Assembly: GCF_049706645.1 (NCBI RefSeq)
Contig: NZ_JBNAKP010000035.1
Span: 1-64,000 of the forward strand
Direction: 5' to 3'
DNA: 64,000 nucleotides
DNA from: Methanosarcina sp049706645
Lineage (GTDB): Archaea; Halobacteriota; Methanosarcinia; Methanosarcinales; Methanosarcinaceae
This document shows, piece by piece, positions 1 through 7,530 of the stretch (position 1 is its first letter; each line of letters starts with the position of its first letter). The translations under genes were made by a program, and so were the position numbers. The notes under the pieces were generated by a model, which saw only the letters and a list, made by a program, of their open reading frames with translations, ran no database searches and was not told the DNA's origin.

Positions 1-525
1 TCTAAATTGGATTCTAAGAATGTACTTTTATTGGGGGAACTCTGGTTATATGTCTATTACCTAAAATAAGCATTCTGAATCCTCAGTTTACGCACTTATT
101 TTGTAGGACCCTAAATATATACCAATAATTTTATTGAAACATTTATTCTTTATATAGGATTTACGCACTTGAGGAGCAAAATAAAGCGCAAACAGGTCTG
201 TTATAACTATTATGATTTAAAGTCTAATGCTATTGGCTTTTCAGTTAACCGCGTAAGTCCTATCTAATATTAGTAGTCCGTTTCTCAGGCTTATCTGAAA
301 TATGGATTTAATCGGAGTTAGCCCAAAGTTCTGGTTTTCAGGTGTCTTAAGTTTTCAATATTAATACAAAATACAGAGTTGCTAGATCTAAATAATCATC
401 GTCTAACAAACCTTTGGGTTGAGTTCTTTTTTATATTATTTATTGCATATATTATTTATTGTATAATACTGAATGGAATGTCGACAATTAAATTGGGAAA
501 GAAACAATAAATACTTGATAGGTAG
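1..525. other. AT-rich stretch without a recognisable gene
   Basis: No open frame with a plausible ribosome site and no RNA fold was recognised here. The octamer-like string tacgcactt occurs twice (near 89 and 164). The stretch is probably the eroded outer part of the accessory region that follows. Confidence 0.5.
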
Positions 526-621
526 GTGGACTTATCAGGAAAGGTTTTCAAACCAGAAGAGTCTATAAAATACATGAGGCAGGGTCATGAAGCTACTAAG
601 GGGTCTTCCTTACAAGAGTAA
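526..621 (+). CDS. possible 31-residue small protein
   Basis: A GTG at 526 follows an in-frame TAG and a weak purine-rich site (gataggtag) and opens a 31-codon frame ending TAA at 619-621. The product is hydrophilic and its tail (KGSSLQE) looks protein-like, but I do not recognise a family. It could equally be the leftover 3' end of a longer decayed gene, since the surrounding DNA contains several gene remnants. Confidence 0.25.
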   Translation: MDLSGKVFKPEESIKYMRQGHEATKGSSLQE

Positions 622-696
622 ATCAACACATGCTGTTGGCGAAGATTTCCAAGGCAAAAATAAACAATAAGGAACCAAATAAGGGGAGAAAACTAG

Positions 697-900
697 ATGC
701 AGGCAAGTTCTATTGAAGTTCGGAATATTTTGAAAAGTATGAACTACCCTTTAACGAAAAAGGATCTAGTTCAGCAAGCCAAAAAGCATGGAGCCAGCTA
801 TGAGATAATAGAAGCTCTTGAGAATATTCCAGACAAGGGATACACTAGCGCTGACGATGTCATCAATGAATGCAAAGGCAAATTCAGGTCGTGGGGGTGA
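697..900 (+). CDS. DUF2795 domain protein
   Basis: The 67-residue product matches the small DUF2795 family in length and layout: an N-terminal helix, then the typical 'YPLTKKDLVQQAKKHGA' segment (about residues 17-33) and a 'LENIPDKGYTSADDV' segment (about 41-55). The family's biochemical function is not established; its helical fold suggests binding of nucleic acid or protein, which is inference. The start is well set by the strong site ggggagaaaactag in front of the ATG. The stop at 898-900 overlaps a GTG that opens the remains of a second small gene. It lies in the accessory part of the window. Confidence 0.85.
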   Translation: MQASSIEVRNILKSMNYPLTKKDLVQQAKKHGASYEIIEALENIPDKGYTSADDVINECKGKFRSWG

Positions 901-1001
901 GTTCTTTAACAGACAATGCATTTGCAATACCTGTCCAGTCTGGGAAAGAATACAATCTGGAGAACGCAAAAACAATCGTGTATTATTGCAACAAAGGATA
1001 A
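897..1001 (+). pseudogene. frameshifted DUF2769-like cysteine protein (remnant)
   Basis: In one frame (about 900-955) the translation reads NRQCICNTCPVWER, which resembles the C-x-C-x2-CP signature of small DUF2769 proteins common in Methanosarcina. The rest of such a protein, EYNLENAKTIVYYCNKG followed by TAA at 999-1001, is in the frame opened by the GTG at 897. A single-base slip near 947-955 would join them. I read this as a broken gene. The alternative is an intact 34-residue ORF in the GTG frame with chance similarity in the other frame. Confidence 0.4.
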
Positions 1002-1238
1002 GCTTAAAGCCAGAGTTGTGCTGAAGATTTTCCAGGCTTTCAGAATAGTCAAAGTTTGATATCCTCTCTAGAGTTATACGCATTTGGAGCACAAAATCAA
1101 ATTCAATAGGCGTTGTAATTGACAGATCAGATTGACCGAGACTGTAAATCTATACAATTTTAAAATTAAATCCTGAAGTGCAGAGGATATTTTCCTGGCA
1201 TAGTAATGCTTATTTTAGTTCAAAGCCGATAGTTGTAT

Positions 1239-2342
1239 ATGGATATTGCCGAGAGAAAAGACCTTAGAGGAGCTAACCTTCAAGGAGCTGACCTTCAAGA
1301 GGCTAAACTTCAAGGGGCTAACCTTCAAGGAGCTAACCTTGAAGAGGCTAACCTTCGAGGAGCTAACCTTGAAGAGGCTAACCTTCGGGGAGCTGATCTT
1401 TTTCATGCTGATCTTACAGAGGCCAACCTTCAAGGGGCTAACCTTATGGAGGCTAACATTGAAAAGGCTACCCTTCAATTGGCTAAACTTCATTTGGCTA
1501 ACTTTAAAGAGGCTAACTTTAAAGAGGCTAACCTTCAAGGGGCTGACCTTTATGGAGCTGACCTTCAGGGAGCTAACCTTCAGGGAGCTAACCTTTATGG
1601 AGCTGACCTTCAAGAGGCTAATCTTGAAGGGGCTAACCTTGAAGGGGCCAAACTTGGAGGAGCTAAACTTGGAGGAGCTAAACTTGAAAAGGCTTACCTT
1701 ATAGAGGCTAACCTTCAAGAGGCTAACCTTGAAGGGGCTTACCTTATAGAGGCTAATCTTATGGAGGCTAACCTTATAGAAGCTAACCTTGAAGGGGCTA
1801 AACTTGTAGGAGCTAAACTTGAAAGGGCTAAACTTGAAAGGGCTTACCTTATAGAGGCTAACCTTCAAGAGGCTAACCTTGAAGGGGCTTACCTTATAGA
1901 GGCTAATTTTCAAGGGGCTCATCTTGAAGGGGCTAACCTTAAATGGACTTACCTTCAAGGGGCTAACCTTGAAGAGGCTCATCTTGAAAGAGCTGACTTT
2001 AAAGGAGCTTCCCTTGAAAGAGCCAACCTTAAAAAAGCTAACCTTGAAGGGGCTTACCTTGTAGAGGCTAACTTTCAAGGTGCTAATCTTGAAGAGGCTA
2101 ACCTTAAAAAGGCTAACCTTGAAGGGGCTAAACTTCAAGAGGCTCATCTTGAAAGAGCCGACTTTCAAGGTGCTAATCTTGAAGAGGCTAACCTTAAAAA
2201 GGCTAACCTAGAAGGAGCTCAGCATTTATCACTTGACCAGCTTTCTAAAGTGAAAACACTTTATGATACAAAATTAGACAAAGAACTCCTCATAAAATTA
2301 AAAGAGAAGTACCCTGCACTTTTTGAAGTGCCTGATGAATGA
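1239..2342 (+). CDS. pentapeptide-repeat protein
   Basis: Almost the whole product (about residues 7-325 of 367) is made of tandem A(N/D)LXX units such as ANLQG, ANLEE and AKLGG, about 60 in number, which fold as a right-handed square beta-helix. A short charged non-repeat tail (LSLDQLSKVKTLYDTKLDK) ends it, as in many family members. There is no signal peptide, so it should be cytosolic. Functions in the family range from gyrase mimicry to unknown; nothing here decides. The ATG at 1239 was preferred to the TTG at 1233, but no clear ribosome site precedes either. The 15-base DNA periodicity produces a long artefactual antisense frame. Such repeat tracts expand and contract easily. Confidence 0.93.
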   Translation: MDIAERKDLRGANLQGADLQEAKLQGANLQGANLEEANLRGANLEEANLRGADLFHADLTEANLQGANLMEANIEKATLQLAKLHLANFKEANFKEANLQGADLYGADLQGANLQGANLYGADLQEANLEGANLEGAKLGGAKLGGAKLEKAYLIEANLQEANLEGAYLIEANLMEANLIEANLEGAKLVGAKLERAKLERAYLIEANLQEANLEGAYLIEANFQGAHLEGANLKWTYLQGANLEEAHLERADFKGASLERANLKKANLEGAYLVEANFQGANLEEANLKKANLEGAKLQEAHLERADFQGANLEEANLKKANLEGAQHLSLDQLSKVKTLYDTKLDKELLIKLKEKYPALFEVPDE

Positions 2343-2418
2343 CCAGATACTACCAAAACTTCCAGCATGGAATAGATCTCAACCTTTTATCATTTGCCTC
2401 TACAAATGATGGGAGACA

Positions 2419-2847
2419 TCATGTTTTGTGTGGATATTTGACAGCTAAAGCCCTTATTGCACCCAACGTCAGCAGCAATACCGACATACCCAAAATAAAT
2501 TGGTAATCATATTTTTGGGCATATACCCCTGCTGTGATTTCACGCATGACTATTAAAGTCGTAGCGTCGGTTACATATGTAAGTCTTATTTCTTTATGTT
2601 CTCGATAATCGACAAAAGTATTGAAAAGGTCAATAAGAATAAAAACTGTGAGGACACCGGATACTATCTGACCAAAACCGCCTCCCAGAGTCCCGGATAG
2701 AATTGATTTGATCTGTAGGAGGATATTTATTACCCCGACAATTAGCGCCAGTAGCAATATGTAAAGGATGAGAATAGTAACTAAATCAATTGTCATTTTA
2801 AATAATCTATCATGGGATATCATAAAATTTTTATAATGAGTTCTCAT
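2419..2847 (-). CDS. PsiE-like small integral membrane protein
   Basis: The 142-residue product has about four hydrophobic segments (roughly residues 18-45, 55-76, 92-108 and 115-135) with the layout of phosphate-starvation-inducible PsiE proteins, including a conserved acidic loop around 'DYREHKEIRL' and 'TDATTLIVMREI' before the last segments. The molecular role of PsiE is unknown. The start is supported by GAGGGGG about ten bases upstream. The gene stands alone on this strand in the island and converges with the pentapeptide gene 76 bases away. Confidence 0.75.
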   Translation of the reverse strand: MRTHYKNFMISHDRLFKMTIDLVTILILYILLLALIVGVINILLQIKSILSGTLGGGFGQIVSGVLTVFILIDLFNTFVDYREHKEIRLTYVTDATTLIVMREITAGVYAQKYDYQFILGMSVLLLTLGAIRALAVKYPHKT

Positions 2848-3021
2848 TTATATTTCCCCCTCAATAAAAAGATTACGATTTCTTAAATTCTAATTATATA
2901 AAAATTTTATCAAAGATATATATGAAACAAAAGATATTTTTGATATATTGTCCCGATTAGTTAATAATCTTGTTCTGCAACTCATTTAATGAAATGAAGA
3001 TTTTTGAAAGTATTCTATTTT

Positions 3022-3354
3022 TTATGCTACTTCTTCAGACTTTTCTACTGTTTCTGCTGATACGCTTGCTGAAATTACTACAATAATTAATGTTAATATG
3101 TTTAATATTGTTACGAGTTTATTGATGCTTGATGAATATATTGAGGCTTCCAGAGCTAGTAACAAAAGAGCGATAATAATTATTGTTTGTTTTTTCTTTT
3201 CTACTGTTTCTGCTGATATGCTTGTTGTGATTGCTACAAAAATTAATGTTAATATGTTTAATATTGTTGCAGGTTTAATGGTGATTGTTGAATGTGTTGA
3301 GGCTGCCAGAGCTAGTAAAAAAAGAACGATAATAATTTTTGTTTGTTTTTTCAA
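3022..3354 (-). CDS. tandem-duplicated small membrane protein, family unknown
   Basis: The 110-residue product consists of two near-identical units of about 52 residues, each with two transmembrane segments: unit 1 begins KKQTKIIIVLFLLALAAS and ends SAETVEK, unit 2 begins KKQTIIIIALLLLALEAS and ends SAETVEK. This is a recent internal duplication of a two-helix unit, giving four helices. The TTG start is preceded by AGAAGG at seven bases. I do not recognise the family. Related short hydrophobic proteins with a KK start and an SAE(T/R)VEK tail may exist as single units elsewhere in the genome. Confidence 0.55.
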   Translation of the reverse strand: MKKQTKIIIVLFLLALAASTHSTITIKPATILNILTLIFVAITTSISAETVEKKKQTIIIIALLLLALEASIYSSSINKLVTILNILTLIIVVISASVSAETVEKSEEVA

Positions 3355-3583
3355 TGTGATGCCTTCTGATAATTAATATTTCTAAAAATGCTTTCGATAA
3401 TTAGTAATGTTACGATCACGAACAATATAATTTTTGGCTTCCTTTTAAGAATATCCTTGAAGTAATTCAATCTATTGGAAGCTCTAGTGGGCTGGGCTCT
3501 CCGGCAGGTCTTAACCTTTACTTCAACACTTTCAGCTCGCTCTGGTGTGTCTTTTAACTATTACTCAAGAATTTATCCTCAGG

Positions 3584-3737
3584 ATGGTTATAGATACATC
3601 AGAGAAATGTATAATAAAAATGTGCGAATCTGCAAAGGAAATTCAAAAACAATGGAATATAAAACGGAGATTATATTTTAGATCCTGCTGATGGAGAAGT
3701 TAAATTAACGAGAAAGAATGAAGCAAAGAAAAGATAA
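3584..3737 (+). pseudogene. frameshifted remnant of a small MCEKAEEIQ-type protein
   Basis: From ATG 3584 one frame gives IIKMCESAKEIQKQWNIK, close to a motif seen in small phage-like or accessory proteins (MCEKAEEIQ...W). After about 3660 the sensible continuation GDYILDPADGEVKLTRKNEA, ending TAA 3735-3737, is in another frame, so one base has been gained or lost. It ends 38 bases before a tRNA-Leu fragment, which fits decay at an island edge. Family recognition is from memory and moderate. Confidence 0.4.
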
Positions 3738-3774
3738 ATAGCTCAGATTACTAGTAATTACAGAAAAAATCTAA

Positions 3775-3808
3775 TGTGAGAGGTGCGATTCGAACGCACG
3801 AACTCCTA
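3775..3808 (-). repeat. tRNA-Leu 3' fragment, copy 1 (possible attachment-site relic)
   Basis: These 34 bases equal the 3' part (T-arm, most of the variable arm and acceptor 3' strand) of the intact tRNA-Leu at 13092-13176 with one mismatch (3777). The match stops in the variable arm, so no functional tRNA is made. It is oriented like the intact gene. Confidence 0.85.
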
Positions 3809-3959
3809 AAATCATTACTTTACGGTATCTGAAAGCGTTAATAAATTAAATACGACTTCAGTATTGTTCCTGCTGCCTGGTATTTTACACAGAGGCACAG
3901 TAGAAAGCCCCCCTCCCCGACAGACATCAGTCTGCCCTGGAGGGGTAGTTTACCCGGGA

Positions 3960-5408
3960 TTAACCTACGAAGAGAAAATTTTCGAATTGCCATGGATCAG
4001 GATTGTGTTTCACGGCTGGATTTTCTTTGAAAAATATTTTGCGATTTTTTAGCGGTGTCCAGTCCGACGGTGTGGAAATAAATTTTCCAAGATACGGTCT
4101 GGCAATATCCAGGACAAAATCATGAGGCAGGTCCTCAGGTGTTTTAATACCTTCTCGCGGATTTTCAAGCATCCAGAGTACAGCAGCAACAATGCCTGCA
4201 GCTACCTGAAGAGTAGTAGCATTCTGACCGGGAGCAAGGGACCTGGCTTCTTCAATGCCCAATGAACTCCCAGTCCACCAGGAATTATAAGAATGGCCCA
4301 TCAAGAGTGCACCCATTATATCCTCGCCAGATATGATTTCATTTGTCATAATCCTGAGCCTGGGTTGAAGCTTATAATTCCGGCCTCGCAATTCGCATAG
4401 AGACGAAAGTGTATCATGACAGGGCATATAAGCATAATGTACGGTGGGCCGATAGATCGCCCTGTCATCTTCCCAGACAGTTAACATTTGTGAAAGTCCA
4501 TATGATTCGCCATGACGGATGGCCATACCTACAATTTCTTCATCCGGTATCCATGATCTGACCCATGTATTAACGCCCATCTGGGGCAAGAAAATCATAT
4601 TTTTCGGTCCGTAATGAGGTATATGCGCCAGGGGCGGCAATTTGCTCTCATGCGTTCCCCAGGCTATTTCAACCGGGGCTATCCCTTCTTCCCTCAAGCC
4701 TTCGATGCTCCATGTTCCTACAAATTCATTAACCTCCTTTGCTCGGTTGGCAATTTGAGTATCTCGCTCGCTACAATGGATCACTTTGATTCCCAATTTC
4801 TTAGCCAGGCGGGCAAAATCCCTGTTTTTTGCAAGGAGGGCAATTTCCTGTTCATCCTCGGGGGAGACTTTCTTATCAGCACAGGTGCGGGTGGCAATAT
4901 CCAGCAAGCCTTGTTTTACGAAGTGAGTTATCAGGCCAGGATTTGCTCCATGGTCAACGACTGCAGTCGGTGCATCTTTCCAATCACGGGAAAGTTCAAG
5001 CAGCCTCATTTGCCGTAAATAAAGCGATTTTTCCAATAGACTTCGGGTCAAAAATCCCTCAGTAGGATCCCATACTTCAACAGACGTGTTAACGAACAAT
5101 ACATTGTGATCATGGCACCACTTTATAATGTCATTGGCATCGATATTCCATGAAAGATCAATGATCAAGCCTTCATTTTCCATATATTGTGACAAAACTT
5201 GATCCAAATTTTTCGGGGTAATCTTTTCACAGACAAATCTTAATCCCTGATTAGTATACTTTTTCAGAGCCTTTGATTTGTCTTCAAAATCAATTAAGGT
5301 AATGTTTTCTAGCGGAACATCGAGTTTGTCCAGTAAAATGGGTAGGGTACATTGTGAAACTGAGCCATAACCAACAATGAGGATTTTATTGGAAAACCTT
5401 TTTTTCAT
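3960..5408 (-). CDS. hss: homospermidine synthase
   Basis: The product resembles bacterial-type homospermidine synthase (EC 2.5.1.44), which uses NAD to join putrescine units into homospermidine, a long-chain polyamine. Seen: an N-terminal Rossmann motif KILIVGYGSVSQCTLPIL, a saccharopine-dehydrogenase-like body, then family segments VVDHGANPGLITHFVKQG, WGTHESKLPPL and HDTLSSLCELRGR. The ATG at 5408 starts the protein just before the Rossmann fold and gives 482 residues, close to the bacterial enzymes (about 480); the longer frame to 5570 adds 54 unrelated residues. It is flanked by tRNA fragments and an IS, so horizontal gain is likely. Catalysis by this specific protein is inferred from family. 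Confidence 0.82.
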   Translation of the reverse strand: MKKRFSNKILIVGYGSVSQCTLPILLDKLDVPLENITLIDFEDKSKALKKYTNQGLRFVCEKITPKNLDQVLSQYMENEGLIIDLSWNIDANDIIKWCHDHNVLFVNTSVEVWDPTEGFLTRSLLEKSLYLRQMRLLELSRDWKDAPTAVVDHGANPGLITHFVKQGLLDIATRTCADKKVSPEDEQEIALLAKNRDFARLAKKLGIKVIHCSERDTQIANRAKEVNEFVGTWSIEGLREEGIAPVEIAWGTHESKLPPLAHIPHYGPKNMIFLPQMGVNTWVRSWIPDEEIVGMAIRHGESYGLSQMLTVWEDDRAIYRPTVHYAYMPCHDTLSSLCELRGRNYKLQPRLRIMTNEIISGEDIMGALLMGHSYNSWWTGSSLGIEEARSLAPGQNATTLQVAAGIVAAVLWMLENPREGIKTPEDLPHDFVLDIARPYLGKFISTPSDWTPLKNRKIFFKENPAVKHNPDPWQFENFLFVG

Positions 5409-5997
5409 AGGATTCGTAAACGTAAGGCATGGATATAACTTTTCGCATATACTTTTTTCAATAATACAACCTGATTCCTTCAAACCTGAGCGAGGGTCCA
5501 TAACTGAAAAAGATAGTCGTCTTGCAAAACCTCTAAAAAATATGTACAACTTCATCGGATCACAACACACCTCGTTAAAACTTATTGTTTTTATTTCAAT
5601 TCAGAAGGAGCTTTACAGGCCGTTCAGGACTGCATCCTAAAATCTGGGCCACTAATTAAGAAACATTCTTAACAAAACAGATCGGGTGAAAATATGAAAA
5701 AATCAAGTTCCGAGTTAAAAAGTATAATATGAGCTCATATCAAAACCTGTCTTATTCTAAATCATCAGGAGTTTTCAGGATAAATTTTCCATGATCAGAT
5801 ATTCGGTCGATTGTTCTAAATATGAGGTTTAAAAATGAAATTTTGAGTTTCGGGATAGGCTCATAATATAAGTGATAGTAGTGAATCATCATGAAAATGA
5901 ATAAATCATAAGCTAAAAATTTTGATCTAGAACATTGATGCAAATTAACCAATATTATGGCCGTTTATTAATTTCCTGTTTCTCATAAAAGTATTAA
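5409..5997. other. AT-rich spacer between hss and the insertion sequence
   Basis: No supported gene. A 66-codon minus-strand frame at 5752-5952 lacks a ribosome site and recognisable motif. The right end carries TAA at 5995-5997, one copy of the IS target duplication. Confidence 0.5.
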
Positions 5998-6869
5998 GAG
6001 CCTATCCGAAAAGTAGAATAACTACATTTTAGGGTAATGTTGATTAGTGGCAACACGAAAAAACGGATACGACTACAAGATCTCTGACGAATTTTGGACT
6101 AAAATCAAACCATTGTTCCCCTTCCCTAAACCAAAAAAGAAGCCTGGAAGACCTAGAAAAGATGATAAGAGAATATTAAGTGGTATTTTTTATCTCCTTC
6201 GTACTGGTTGCCAATGGAAAGCTTTGCCAAGATTTTATGGAGCTCCAAGCACTGTCCATGATCGATTTCAGGAATGGCGAAGATCAGGATTATTTGAACA
6301 AATGTGGAAAGCTGGTCTACTGGAGTACGATAATAAAAACGGATTAGAGTGGGAGTGGCAAGCAATTGACGGTGTTATGACAAAAGCACCATTAGGCGGA
6401 GCTGGGACTGGAGCTAATCCAACTGATCGTGGCAAAAAAGGTACAAAAAGGAGTATTTTAACAGATGGTAAAGGTATACCACTTTCAGTAATAGTGGATG
6501 GAGCAAATCGTCACGATAAAAAGCTTGTAAAAGAGACTTTAGATGCCATTATTTTTGAAAGACCTTCTCCAGATGATGGAATTCAGAATATATGTATGGA
6601 TAAAGGATATGATTTTCCTGATATCAGAGAATTAGTTAAAGAATATGGTTATACTGCCCATATCAAAAGCCGTGGAGAGGAAAACATAAGAATAGAGATA
6701 CCAGATTTTAGGGCAAGAAGATGGGTTGTAGAAAGGACACATTCCTGGATAAACAGATTCAGAAGACTGCTTATAAGATGGGAAAAGAAAATTGAGAATT
6801 ACCTTGCTATGCTACATTTAGCATGTGCATGGATAACATTCAGAGCAGCAGGACTTTTCGGATAGGCTC
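5998..6869 (+). mobile_element. complete IS5-family (IS427-like) insertion sequence, 872 bp
   Basis: The ends are perfect 17-base inverted repeats, GAGCCTATCCGAAAAGT at 5998-6014 and its complement at 6853-6869. The element is flanked by a 3-base direct repeat TAA (5995-5997 and 6870-6872), the TNA-type duplication of the IS427 group. Intact ends, a clean duplication and an uninterrupted transposase suggest a recent insertion. Confidence 0.92.
6047..6865 (+). CDS. IS5-family DDE transposase
   Basis: This 272-residue enzyme cuts and joins the IS ends. An N-terminal DNA-binding region with the family motif LRTGCQWKALPRFYGAPSTV (about 51-70) is followed by the RNase-H-like core: first Asp in IDGVMTKAP (about 108), second in CMDKGYDFP (about 185), and Glu in VERTHSWINRFRRL (about 230). 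The start is GTG. Many IS427-group elements need a frameshift between two frames; here one frame covers everything. It ends four bases inside the right terminal repeat. Confidence 0.95.
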   Translation: MATRKNGYDYKISDEFWTKIKPLFPFPKPKKKPGRPRKDDKRILSGIFYLLRTGCQWKALPRFYGAPSTVHDRFQEWRRSGLFEQMWKAGLLEYDNKNGLEWEWQAIDGVMTKAPLGGAGTGANPTDRGKKGTKRSILTDGKGIPLSVIVDGANRHDKKLVKETLDAIIFERPSPDDGIQNICMDKGYDFPDIRELVKEYGYTAHIKSRGEENIRIEIPDFRARRWVVERTHSWINRFRRLLIRWEKKIENYLAMLHLACAWITFRAAGLFG

Positions 6870-6949
6870 TAAGAAAAACTCTATCATATCTTAATAAATG
6901 TCAACAAATAATAAAATCAGTTTTACTCGATATAATTAAAAAAGTTTGA

Positions 6950-6999
6950 TACGAGGGTGCAATTCGAACGCACGAACTCCTACGAGACTGGACTCTGAA
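6950..6999 (-). repeat. tRNA-Leu 3' half fragment, copy 2
   Basis: Similar to the intact tRNA-Leu from its 3' end through the variable arm to the anticodon loop (ends ctctgaa), with several mismatches. The resemblance continues beyond the tRNA into the 3' flank (taattaaaaaa-gttt), so this is a diverged copy of the gene end plus flank rather than only an integration core. Confidence 0.8.
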
Positions 7000-7190
7000 T
7001 ACATCCCATAAGCTTTCAAGGAAGAGGTCAAGAAAGAGGTGATGGCAGTTCACACTCCAGAGACTAACGGTCTATGATATCCTATTGAATGGGCTGAAAC
7101 TGTCATAAATCGCTATGCGGTTTTGTAGCGCAAGATCGCCCATCAGATACTGAAAAAAGGTCCAAGTCTCGTGCCATGATGTCCATCTCG

Positions 7191-7436
7191 TTAAGCCTGG
7201 CTGGTTGCCGGTTCGAGCTTCTCCGATTTCAAAAGCTGCTCAAACCTCTCTGGATTGAACCTGATGACCATAACATTGCCGACCCTGACAAATGGGAAGC
7301 CGATATCACCGAATCCCTTCACCATCTCAGCCGCTATCTTGTTTGCTCGCTCTCGCTGGCGAGATCTTAATGACGAAATCGAATGGTACGCCTCTGGCCT
7401 GGAAAAAACTCCTTTGTTTTCCAGCAGATCGGGCAT
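7191..7436 (-). CDS. small hypothetical protein or remnant
   Basis: An 81-codon frame whose middle (IAAEMVKGFGDIGFPFVRVG, NVMVIRFNPERFEQLLKSE) looks like real protein, basic and lightly hydrophobic, but no family is recognised. The base composition resembles the GC-richer debranching-enzyme gene beside it rather than the AT-rich island. No good ribosome site is seen. It may be the fragment of a larger imported gene. Confidence 0.3.
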   Translation of the reverse strand: MPDLLENKGVFSRPEAYHSISSLRSRQRERANKIAAEMVKGFGDIGFPFVRVGNVMVIRFNPERFEQLLKSEKLEPATSQA

Positions 7437-7530
7437 ATGCTTATGGTGTATATTGCCACTTTTGCCATAACTCTACTAATTCTATTGTTAGTCCTGTTTC
7501 ATTTATTCTCTCCGCTTAGTTCCCAGAAGC

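Noticed and set aside
1215..2168. 317-codon minus-strand frame with repeated KVSLFKVS units
   Set aside because: It is the exact antisense of the pentapeptide repeat; the 15-base period keeps the other strand open.
5752..5952. 66-codon minus frame near the IS
   Set aside because: AT-rich chance frame without ribosome site or motif.
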